A DNA stretch of 64,000 nt from Lineolata rhizophorae (lineage: Eukaryota > Ascomycota > Dothideomycetes > Lineolatales > Lineolataceae). The position numbers and the translations under genes were made by a program. Of the stretch, positions 1-10,402 are shown piece after piece. The stretch spans positions 296,486-360,485 of the forward strand of contig MU001684.1 of assembly GCA_010093515.1 (NCBI GenBank). The letters are read 5' to 3'. The first letter of the stretch is position 1. Every line of letters starts with the position of its first letter. The notes under the pieces are model-generated. The model was not told the DNA's origin. It was given only the letters and a program-made list of their open reading frames with translations, and searched no databases.

Positions 1-2986
1 CAGCTGGGCGCGCACACTGCCAGCCGGGTGGATGGATTCCTGCTTACTACCTTCCCCCGATTCCCGTACCTGGCAAGAGGAGGAAAGGAAAAGAGGAGAT
101 CGGAGATATGGGGGAAATGTCGAAATAGGCCCCACGAATGAAAAAAAAAAAAAATCCTCTGCGGACAGCGAGAGTCAGATCGAAAGGACCCGCACCCCGT
201 ACACGCATCGCACCGCGTGTATAGGCAACTTCGGCGCCGAGTAAGCACCTAATAAGCAGCGCTCTTGAAACGAAACCAACAGGCGCGCACGTGCGCCTCA
301 CAGGCCCCGTGGGAGTGTACATCTTCTCGGCGGGTGTGCAGCCACCACCTCGGCTGGCCCCCCCGCTACATCCAACCTAGCCACCAAGAACGCAGCCTCG
401 TCCCGTCGGCTCGCATGCCGCGGCAGCGCCATCAGCGCGCCGCGACGCACCGCCACGCTCGGTCCGGGGGCACGGCTCACTCCCAACGCCCACGACTTGC
501 CGCGCACGCAGCCCACGCAACTTCTTCCTCCCACAACTTCGCAAGCGCGCGCGGCGCCGCCGGCCTTAAACCCGCGAGCCCAGCGCCCCTTCCCCCCCAC
601 TCCACCCCCAAGCCCAAGATTAGCACGCGCGGGGAAAGCCCCGTTTTGCTGCAGGTTTTGCTTGTTTACTTCATCCATTGTTTATGCCCGCCTTTCTCGC
701 GTCAGGCTCCAAGGCGGGCCAGGAACCCCTCCCACCCCCAAGGGCAGGAGAAGAAGAAAAATAGAAAACGGGCCAGGGCTAGTGCTCGAGCCGTACTGCA
801 ATCGCCATCCTTCTTGTCTTCCTTTCCCGTCGCTTGAGCTCGTTTGAAGTACGTGAGCAGAGCAAAGCCAACCTTAGCGCCCCGGTGCGGGCCACGGGCA
901 TGTCCGTCGCGCGGCGGCCACGCAACCCTTGCGCCGGCCGCGGAAACGCGCAGCTTCCTTTCCACCTAAGCTTCCCACAACCCCCCAACAAACACATCCA
1001 TCGCGGGCTCAAAGCCGGGCGCGGGCGCGGCGTTGGAGATGGGGGCCGGGCGAGCGAAGGAGCAGCGAGGCGGGGGTGCGGCGCGCGAGGCGCGCTAGGA
1101 TGGGCGAGGGAATGGCGGAAAAAGCGCAACGGAGCACCCGTCATTGGCCCGGAGGAGCAACAATGACAAAAAAAATTGAAGCAGGGTTCAAGTCAGGATG
1201 TAAAATAAAAAGTTCCAAATACGTAGTAGGTCCAATGAAAAGGTAAAAACAAAAAAGCAAAACACCAGATAAAAGGAGAGAATACTAAAACCTATGCTGC
1301 CCGCAACCGAAGTGACCAGTCTGGGTATTTTCGCAGAAAAGAAGAAGAGAAACTAAAAGCGCCAGAAACAAGAAAGCCAGTCGTTGTCTACCATTCGCCT
1401 GAAGGATCCAAAGCCACGAAGTAGAGCATCTAAAGTGAGGCGAGTGATCAACGCCGAGGATCCGAAAAAAATGCTTGCTGCTGCTGCGAGGAACCCTTTA
1501 TGCTGTGCAGTGTGATGCGAAGAAGGTTAAACCGAAGATGAAAGCAAAAGAAAAAAAAAGGGAAAAAAATGCGAGGCAACGCTGATAAGCTAGCAAAGGA
1601 TGGAAAGAAGAAGGGTGGTTGGGTGTGAGTGAACGTGCCGTGTGAGTTGAGTTGCAGCAGTCGCAGCGGCGAGTGCAAAGGTATCACAGGCCGGTCGAGC
1701 ACGTCACTATACTAGTGACAGGGGTGGTTGGACGGGTTTTTGCGAAAAAGCGACCGGGAACCGGAGACTAAGGTAAGGTAGGGGTGCTATGGTATGTAGT
1801 TGTTCATGAGACCTGATTGGAAGTCGTCATCGTAGTCCCCGGGCAGCGGGAAGTGTGGAATTGTGTGCGTGCGCCGCGCTGCGCTTGCGGCCGGGAAGGT
1901 GCGGATGCTTTGGCTCGTGAGAGAACTTGGAATCCCCAAATCTAAAATGGATGATTGCGCCGGAGAACCCCCGTAAAGGCCTGGAAAAGAGAAAATACGA
2001 AACGAAGGGAAAAAAAAAAAAAAGAAAAAGGCAAGGCGATCTATCCCGATGTAACAGCGCAAGGCGAAGTGGAAAGTCGGAGGCCGAAAAGCCCCCGCCG
2101 CATGGCCCGGTTGAAATCCCTCACCAGATCGAAAGCAGTCCGAACACTCGAGAGCTGAGCTGATCATGGTCCAGTAAGCGGAACGGCGCAGGCAAGGCCG
2201 TTGAGGCGACAGCCGTGGGCTGCGCGCCATGAGACGAAACGAGTCTAAATATATCGACCGGGGGTCCTTGCCCGGGTGGGGTTTTGTGGCTCCGGGTGCG
2301 CGACTGCTGATGGGATGCAGCGCGGCGCCGCGCACGGGCTTGCCTGAGGTAAGGCACCCCAGAGGCCGGCCGGACCACGGCGAGGGAATGTTCGGCATGG
2401 TGGGTCGGGGCCCCCCGGCCCAATGGGAGCTGCAGCAGCGCGCCACCGCGCTGTTTCGAAACGGGGGCCGATGGGCCGGGGTTTGTGTCAGAGCGGCGCC
2501 GCTAGGATCTGGACCGACCAACAAGGTTTGGTGGGCGAGCAGAGCGAGTTTGAGATGATGCCGTCCGGGGACACCCGGGCGCCGCACGCGCAGCTGGGCC
2601 GCCGCCGCGCAGCCTGACGCAGAGTCGCAAGGCGTGCCGGGTATCGCTGCACGGCCGGTGGGCAGAAGGCCGGCGTCACGGCGGTCGCGTTTGCGGCCGC
2701 TGGACTGGTCGCCGGGGCAGAGGCGCGGCCGGCCGCGAGTGGCTCGGGCGGCGAGGGAGGGGCTGGCGCGTGTTGAGGAGCCGGGGGCTGGGAAGGGGCG
2801 CCTCGCGGCCCTGGGCCTACCCTGGCTTAGGGCACCCGAGCTGCGCACGCATGATCAACGGTCGACGATCAGATGCGCTGCCCTCACCACCACCCTCCCG
2901 ACGCAGCACGAATTTACTGCGCACCATCTCGGGCGCACATGTACCAGCGCACCCGCAGACCCGGCCCTTCCTTAGTTCGTTTCGTC
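1..2986. other. Gene-free flank 3' of medA
   Basis: I see no gene I can support here. Bases 1-1150 are GC-rich with C-tracts (for example 580-620), which in fungi often marks promoter or 5' leader DNA. Bases 1160-1790 are A-rich and purine-biased, and 1800-2880 are GC-rich again. The longest open frames, including a 353-codon minus frame at 1787-2848, are Arg/Pro/Ala-rich with homopolymer Phe from an A-tract and look like GC-driven chance frames. The segment next to the medA stop probably holds the medA 3' UTR and terminator, but no poly(A) signal can be picked with confidence. Confidence 0.6.
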
Positions 2987-3061
2987 CTATGCGCGGGTGG
3001 TCCGCTGACCTCCGTACGCGCCGTACGTATCGCCCGGGACCTGATCCGGCAGCTGCCGACG

Positions 3062-3098
<37 letters not shown>

Positions 3099-5579
3099 GG
3101 TTGCGATGACGTCCGTCGCAAGGACTGCCCGAGATCGCTTCCCCGGTGCTGGTGGTGGTACGGGCTTTGCTGGGTTTGCGACGGCTGCGCCGGCGCCGGT
3201 TGCGGCTGGGCCTGCGCCTGCTGGGGCTGTGACTGTTGTTGCGGTGGCACGGACAGTCCGTGAGGTGTGGCTGATGACCCCGTCGCAGGGTTGGTCTCGA
3301 GGTAAGCCGAAAAGTCCCACGAGCTTCGGCCCGGCGCAGGAACGTATCCCGTCGCCGCGCCCGAGTATTGCGGGAGTCCGCCGGTGTGTTGCGACGGCGG
3401 CGCGTGCGAGTGTGCGTGCGCGGATCCCGTCTGCCATTGCGCGAGGCTTTGAGGCTGGCCGGAGCCTAGTTGGGGAACCGACGCCCGGAGCCCGGGAGGG
3501 CCAGCTGATGCCTCCAGGCCAGCTGATACGCTTGCCGTGGTCAGGTCCGGCTTGTAGATGTTGGTTGCACCCCTACTCAAAGAGGAGACGCGCGGTGAGG
3601 GCATCGGGAGTTGCGGTTGTTGAGTTACTTGTTGCTGCTGCTGTTGCTGCTGCTGCTGCGGTGGTTGTTCGGTCGCGCTTTCCGCCTGTGTGCTCGCGCT
3701 GTAGCCGTTTGTCACTGGAGTCAAGAGCGCGCCTGCCGTTGATGAATAGCTCGCCGACTGTAATAGCTACGTTAGAAGGTTCCTCAGATTATCTGAAGAT
3801 ACTTTGCCTAGGTAGAATGAAACTTACGTATTTGCTGATAATCTTCTTCAACGCGTGTGCCAAAATCCTCCACGGGAACACTTTAACGTCCTTCTCGATG
3901 TTGCGCGGCTTCGGGTTCGGGAACCCCATAATGACCTTGAAGAATTCCTCGCTCTCCGCCTTCGCCTTCGAAACGGTGAGAGGCTTGAAGCCCTCTAGGT
4001 TGCGCCGGATACGGTTTTTCTCCTCGACGGTAAAGCGTACTCCGACAAGTGACTCCAAGAGGTAGATCGTGTCGACGCTGGTGACGAAGCATTCCGACTT
4101 CTCCTCCCATAGGATGCAGCTGATGCAAATGCTGTTAGGCGCCCGCTCTTCGGGAGTCACCGGCTTGAAAGACGTCGTAATGGTGCTACCGGACTGAGAC
4201 CTAGTGAATTGAACGAGCCGCCGCTTCGCATCCCACTCGTCGTGAGTCCAATCCTCCGCCATCTTCTCGAGCTCGCCGTCGATCTTCAGCACCGCCTTGG
4301 AGTTCGGATACATCGCGTAGGGATTGAACGTCTGCGCCGTTCCCGGTTGCGCCGGCCCGGAAGGCGGCGGATGGATCGTCGAGGTGCGGATCAAAGTCGG
4401 AGTCCCAATCGCGGCCGGCGAGCCGAGAATTTGCGACGCCGTAGTAGGCGGCGCGGCGGAAATCGAAGGACTGCGACCGTGTTGGCCTACGGTCTGGTAC
4501 GAGCCGTACGTTCCCATTGAAGGCGAATGCATTTTCAATCCCGAATGCGAAATCGCGCGCGGTCCCGTCTGTTGGTAGCCGATTTTCTGCGGAGTCTGCT
4601 GTCCGTACAGCGGCTGTTGGGAGGTCTGCGGTCTGTCGTATTGGAAACCGTAACCGGGAATCGCGCTGCCTGATAGGTACGGAGATGCCGGAGACAGAGA
4701 CGACGCGTGCGGGGTGGAGTAGAGGCCGGAAGTAGCCCTTGCCCTCTCGCTGAACAGCGAGCTGTGCGAAGGGCGCTTCGGCGGCGACCTTATCTGCTCC
4801 GACGGTTCGGCGGAGTACTTGCGCTTTCTCGACACCTCCGGCGGCGACGTGTACGATGGATATTGCGGTGCATCTGTGTAAGTGAAATCACCGACCTCCA
4901 CAACACCTAAGGCGTGGCCTTGGTCGTCTTCCATCTGGAGCATGAGGGGCACTTGGCTGTTGTCGGCCCATTCGGTGGTTTCGAAGGTTGGAATGTCGGC
5001 GGCAACAGCATAACGAAAATATTGTCCGTGGTCCTCGAGCTTTGTAATCTCAGCTTGACAGCGCTTCTGGCCAAACATGATTGAAAAATAGGTTGGAGGC
5101 TGCGCAGTCAGATCCTCTAAAGTCTGTATATAGACATACAGCTTCGACCCGGGTAAGCCTTTCTCTGGTACGTAAGAGCTTATCTGTGGCATCTGGCGAG
5201 GCCGCGGATCAATAAAAGACGAGTACGAAGGGTGAAAGCCAACGTCACGAGGCGCGTCAAAGGGAGCCGGAGCTAGGAAAGGCATCTGAGTTGCAGAGGT
5301 GCCATGCGGTACCTGCGCCTGGGTGGTTTGGAATTCGCCTGTGTACGGAGGCTGTGCGAACCCAGTATAGCTCGCATCCTGATTTGGTCTTGTGGAGTAG
5401 CCTGTTAGAGTGAGGGGTGCATCAGTCGAATCGGATCACACGTGAGCATGGGGGTGCCAGATCGCGGGACCGGCCGGTAAAAGTGGCAGTAACTTGCCGG
5501 GAAAAAAGGCACAGTCAGATGAGCCTCCCTAACACTTACCGTAAACATAAGCATCTTGGGACTTGTCGTACCCAGACAT
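2987..5579 (-). CDS. medA: MedA/Ren1/Acr1-type developmental regulator
   Basis: Orthologue of the conidiation regulator called MedA (Aspergillus), Ren1 (Fusarium) and Acr1 (Magnaporthe), a nuclear protein controlling conidiophore development and, in pathogens, adhesion or virulence. Exons on the minus strand are 5579-5540, 5401-3828 and 3757-2987 (2385 nt, 794 aa); donors are GTAAGT and acceptors are AACAG and TACAG. The 13-codon first exon (MSGYDKSQDAYVY) joins in frame to GYSTRPNQ. A conserved N-terminal block (about residues 83-190, beginning PQISSYVPEKGLPGSK) and a second conserved block (about 370-538, with ICISCILWEEKSECF and FPWRILAHALKKI) flank a Ser/Pro/Gln linker with a basic SRKRKY stretch suited to nuclear import. 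The last exon is Gln-rich and carries two polyQ runs. I recognise the family from memory; the last exon's length is the least certain part. Confidence 0.88.
3062..3098. repeat. CTG/CAG microsatellite coding polyQ in medA
   Basis: A nearly pure CTG run on the plus strand, read as CAG on the medA coding strand, giving about a dozen consecutive Gln just before RRQLPDQ near the C-terminus. It is in frame with the last exon. Confidence 0.9.
3629..3659. repeat. Second, interrupted CAG tract in medA
   Basis: CTG/TTG triplets on the plus strand encode an unbroken run of about 10-11 Gln (after EQPP) on the coding strand near the start of the last medA exon. CAA interruptions make it less slippage-prone than the tract at 3062-3098. 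Confidence 0.85.
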
Positions 5580-8248
5580 GGACAGCAGTGCGACGGATAG
5601 GTCGGCGGCGACCCCACGTCCACCGTGGAGGTCTGCCGCACCGTGAACGACTGCGGGCTCGGATGGATCACTATCTTGGTCCACGATGAAGGGAGCCTGA
5701 AGGCGCTTCTCAGGCTACGCCGCAGCCAAGATAGTATTAGCAATCTCCCACAAAAATAATAGTGATAAAAAAAAGGCAGAAACTGCATTACAGTCATTGC
5801 CGTGCAGGCAGCAGCACAGCGAACTTCGCCACCGACGCGTTGCGTGTGTGCGCGTGCTGCGGGCGAGCTGCGACTCGCCAGGCCTGCGCCACAGTGGGAG
5901 GTTGCCTTCGGAGAACAGAGAAAAGCGGCAAAAACGGGGCGGAAAAACGCACCTGAGAGCATTTACGGGCGGTGGCGGCCAGCTTGACGAATTACTCCTT
6001 TTCTCTTTCCTTTTCTTTTCTTTTTTTTTTTAGTGTTGGAAATTATGTGTGGCTAGAAAAAAAAAAAAACACAAAAGGGTAGATAGAAAAGGCGGCGGAG
6101 AAGCTGTCAAGAGCTTATGAAAAGGCGCGATGTGAGCGCACTCGTCGGGTGGTTCGTGTGTGCTCTCTCTCTCTCTCGCCCTCTCTCCCTGTAGCCCGCT
6201 CCACCCAACACGCGCGCGCGACAAGTGGGCTGGACTGGGTGGGTGAGGAGCTGCAGGCGCCGGCTGCAATAAAACGGCGCGCGAACCCCCAGGATTTTAT
6301 TTTGACGCAACACGCGGTATTTAGCAGAAGAGACGGCAGGATTGAGGCTGCAGCGGCGCTCTGCGAAGAAAGACAAAACCATGAGCAGCAGATTGCAGGG
6401 GTCTTTGAATGGTCGACCCGTGGTTCTGGTCTGCCAGCTGCTGGCGGGCTCCACGCTCTAGTCTTGCCTGGGTCTCGGGAAGGTGAGTTACCTAAAACAA
6501 CAACAACAAAAAAGAAGGCCGGCCTAAAACACGGTTCATGGAATGAGAGGTGCGATTCAGACGGGACGAGGTCTCGCGTTGCTGCAGAAGGTCTGAGAGC
6601 ATGCTTACCGGGAAGGACAAAGCTGCGCACGCCTGGGAGCGGGAGAATATGAAGCTCCGGGTAGCTTCTCCCCGGGGAGCGACGCCGAGAAGCAGGCGTG
6701 AACGTGCGCTATGGGTACCTGATAGGCCCAGGCAGAAAACAGTTAGACGCCTCCAAAGGGGGGCCCGCTGACTGAACGGTCTCCAGCGAAGCCACGGATT
6801 GGACGAAGACAAGTATTGTAGACGATCGCCGGAATGGTGCCCATGCAAGCCTGCAAGGGCACGAGCTGCACTGAGCGAGCGCGGTGCTGCTTCGAGTAAG
6901 TCGCGGGAGACTTTGATGAGGCCCGTCTCTTTTGGAGAGTACCTCAGGTACCGGTGCTAGCTTGAACCTGTCGCACTCGTCCCGGCCGTTCGGGTTGTGA
7001 CGTTTGTAGCTGGCCAAGACACTGAGCCTGGCAAGACGCGAAAGTTGACATGCGGCAAGTACTAGCAAACGCTAGAAGTGAGACGGTGGGAAGAGTTTAA
7101 CAGGTATAATGCACAAATGGATAAGTACAGGCAATCTGCAGGGCTGGCGGAAACGGGATCGAAAAAAAAAAAAAAAAGAATTCAAAGCCTGGAATTCTGG
7201 AACGCGGTCAAGTGAGGCTCTGCTGCAATGGGCTGGGGAGCTAGGCAGGAAAAGTTATGGCCCCCCCAATGAACGGCCGCGGTAAGTTGCAGCAGCAGCA
7301 GCCAGCAGTACTGATGAGTGTGGAGGCGAAGCTCTTTCTCAGCTGAAAGAGCCAAGGATCCGCGCTTCGGGCCACTAGTGACCGAATGGAAAAGGCGACC
7401 GCCAGCCAGTGAGCCACGCACCGACCGGCCGGGTGAGCAATGCGCAGCCAACGTAATTAGAGGGGAAGCCTAGTAACCCCGGCAGCCAGGGTCACAGGCA
7501 GCGACGAAGAGGGGGGAGGGGGCTGGCCTGGAGGACAAAGAAAGCTCGGGAGAAAAGAGGCTGAGGCTGGGCTGAGAGATGGAAGGGATGCTTGCCGGCC
7601 GAGGCCGGGAAGTTTGAGTCAGGGAGCGGTCCCAGGACGGTATAGGCCACGAACTGAGCTCGGCAACAGAGAAACAAGAAAAGGCTCTGGTGGTAAAAAA
7701 CAGCGGGAAAGGCAAGGCCTTGAGGTGGATTAAAGCGGGCGGGGAGGCGGCGCGGGCAGGCAGATGGCGCGGCTGAGGGCCAGGCGGACAGCGGGCTTTG
7801 GGGGAATTGCGCACAGCTCCTTGATGTGGAGGCCCTCTGCGGCAAAGCGGGTCAAAACGAGGCACACGGGGAAGCCCGCCGTGACGGAAGGGCGAGGCGG
7901 AGATATAAGCATTACGTGCCCCGAGGGAGTACGAGAAGGGTACAGTAAATGGCCGCCTATTTTCAGGCGGAGCCAAAGTCGCCCTGGAGCCATTCAGCTT
8001 CGCCGCCGGGAGGGTCGCGAGGTGAGTGGCTCGAAGCGCAAGGGCACCGCGGGCACGACGGCTTAAGGTTGGACCCATTTGCGGGCGTTGTGGAGGAGGA
8101 GCCAAGGGCGGGCGTGCGATGAACTTCTGGGAAGCATGGCGGGCCTGCGAATGGGAGGTTCAAGGGCTGCTTGGGTTAGGCCACGGCCGGGAGAGAGGGG
8201 AGGGAGAGGGGGGTTTGGCGGAAAGCCAAGGGCGACGTCCTGAGAGGC

Positions 8249-8276
8249 CGGGGGGGAGGGGGAGGGGGGCGGGCGC
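8249..8276 (+). other. G-quadruplex-prone tract (plus strand)
   Basis: Four G-runs of 8, 5, 6 and 3 bases are separated by single A, A and C. This fits the standard G3+N1-7 quadruplex rule with very short loops. It lies in the medA upstream region, on the strand opposite to medA transcription. Confidence 0.7.
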
Positions 8277-8970
8277 GGCGAGCGAGCGAGGCTACTTACC
8301 CAGAGCGATTCCCGAATCTATTTCGAGCGGCGCCCGCAGCCGATGAGCGCAGCTTGCAGCAACCTTAAATCCCGCGGCGCGCGGCAGCCCGCACATCACG
8401 GCCTGGCGCTCCGCTGCCCGCGCTCTCGCGTGCCGGGCTAGGGCGGCCGGGAGCCTGTAACTTATTTATTGGCAATACGTGCTCCGCTCTCCGGACCGGC
8501 GACCGGTGTCCTGCGAATATGGCGGCCAGGAATTTTTATAGGGTGGATTAGCCACCGCCAGTCACTTCTGTCGAGCGCCTTCCAGCCTAGCGCCGACGAG
8601 CCGGGCCAGCCAGTACGCGGGCATGCAGGTAAATCAATGAGCTGGTCGGCCTTCGGTCAACGGCCGGGCTGGAAGACGCCACGACAGTTGCGTTGCGCAG
8701 GCGGCCCAGGTGCTGCTTGTGCCGCGGTCGCGTCGCGGTGGCTGGAGACACGGCAGCGGCGGCGGCGAGCGGCGACGGGGACGGCAACGGCGACGGGCGA
8801 TGGCGGCGGACGGGGCGCGGCTTCCAGCTGGAGGGCGGCATTGCGGTGGCAGCGGCGACCCGGCCCGTGGCATGACGATGGCAAGACGCAGGACGGTTGC
8901 GGCAACGAGCAGGCGTTTGCAGCACCCGATCGGCTGGGGGCCGCCGGCTAGCCGTGGCCGTCCGTTCAAC

Positions 8971-9048
8971 ACCCCCAATCCCATCCCAATCCCATCCCTA
9001 TCCCATCTCGTCTCGTCCCATCCCACCCCGTCCCCATCCCGCGTGCTT
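8971..9048 (-). repeat. Degenerate CCCAT(C) repeat; minus-strand G-quadruplex motif
   Basis: The plus strand is a run of CCCAATCCCATCC-like units. Read on the minus strand it gives GGG runs spaced by AT, ATT or ATA, at least six in a row between 8971 and 9005, followed by looser repeats to 9048. The spacing resembles a telomere-like or quadruplex-forming repeat. The G-strand is in the sense direction of medA, so a leader transcript would carry it as RNA. Confidence 0.75.
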
Positions 9049-10384
9049 GCTCTCGCCTTCTGGGTTGCCGCCCGCATCCTTGCCGCCAGCCGACCGGTCG
9101 CGCGGGCGCCCAACCCGCGCAGTCCGTCGTCACCGCTCTGCTGCCGGCCGCGCTGCAAGCCCGTCGAATTGCACGTCCCGGGGCCGGGGGTGGCGCCCGC
9201 CGGCCAAACCGACGAGCCACTACATATAGCGATACCGTGCCCGCCTTCTCGCCGTCCGCCTCTGCTGTTGCTGTTGCTGCTGCGACGCGCGGATCCATTG
9301 CTTTGCTTCGTCGCCGCTGCTGCTTCTTTTCCTTTTTCTCCACGCGCTGTAGGGCTGCAGACGCGACCGCCTTTTGCCATGCGTACTCAGCTCCGGGCGA
9401 AAAAAAACCCCCACCGGTAGGCATGGAAGCAGAGTGACGATGACAGCCGGGCCACCGCCATTCGCCGCCGCCGCCGCTGCTGCCCGCGCCCGTCCACCGC
9501 TGTCGTAGGGCCTGGGGCCAAGGGGCCCGATGGCTGCCCATGGCTGCCCCACGGAGCCGACAAGCTCCCAAGAGCGGGCGCGCGCATCTCGCTCTGCGCG
9601 GTCCCGTCACCTGCGCATTTCGGGTCCGTTTTCTCTCGCCTCCAACGCTTCTTTCGCGGGCTTCGAGCGCCTCTCGCTTCTGCGGCCGATCTGGCTCGCC
9701 AGCCAAGTCTCGGCCGCGCTGACGCCCAAGCTCTTTCGGGCTGCCCCCGCTAACCCGTTCGTCCTCGCGCGCGCCCAGGTGACGGAATCGGGCGAGGCAA
9801 GCCATAACGGAGCGGCGTCGCCAGCCGCGAGCGGGCATGCGCGGCCGGCACACGCGCTTTCTTCCCCATGCAGAATCACAGATGGAGCGAAGGCGGGATT
9901 TGTACAATGGGATGGCGGCCAGTTGGAGCGAGGCGAGCTGGGGCCTGGGCTGCTGCAGCTGCAGGGCCTCCAGCTACCAGGCTTTGGGGACCAGGCGTGG
10001 CTTGCGCTGGGCTTGCGGCTGTGTCGATCGGGGCACGGCTTGGCGCGGCCCCCGGCCGGCGCGCGGCCATTGGCCCGAGGCCCGGCCTGCGTCGACGCCC
10101 CGGGCTGCCCCATGCGCCTGCATCCCTGCGCCCTCGAGCGCACGCCCCCGGGCCCCCTCGCCCCTTCCTTTTCCGCTTCGGGGCCGCAGCCACGGACCGC
10201 AAATCTCACGCTTTCGGGCGCGCGCCTTCCTGTGGCCCGAGGCCCCAAGGCCGGCGGCTGCCGCCCGCATGCAGGTCCCGGCCCGGGGCCCTTCCGCCGC
10301 CGCGCGCCGCCGCCGCCGCCGCCGCCGACGCCGCCAACCGGCGCTTTGCTACACGGTGGCCGTGGACGCCCGTGGCGCGCGAGC

Positions 10385-10402
10385 GCTCGCGAGCTCGCGA
10401 GC
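10385..10402. repeat. 18-bp perfect palindrome
   Basis: GCTCGCGAGCTCGCGAGC reads identically on both strands and contains two NruI-type TCGCGA cores. It may be a dimeric factor site or simply a GC-rich coincidence. Confidence 0.6.

Noticed and set aside
1787-2848. 353-codon minus-strand frame ending in an acidic, protein-like tail (DYDDDFQSGLMNNYIP), considered as a far 3' exon of medA
   Set aside because: Most of the frame is Arg/Pro/Ala-rich with a Phe run from an A-tract; joining it to medA would need an intron of about 1 kb, out of keeping with this genome, and medA already ends at a stop at 2987.
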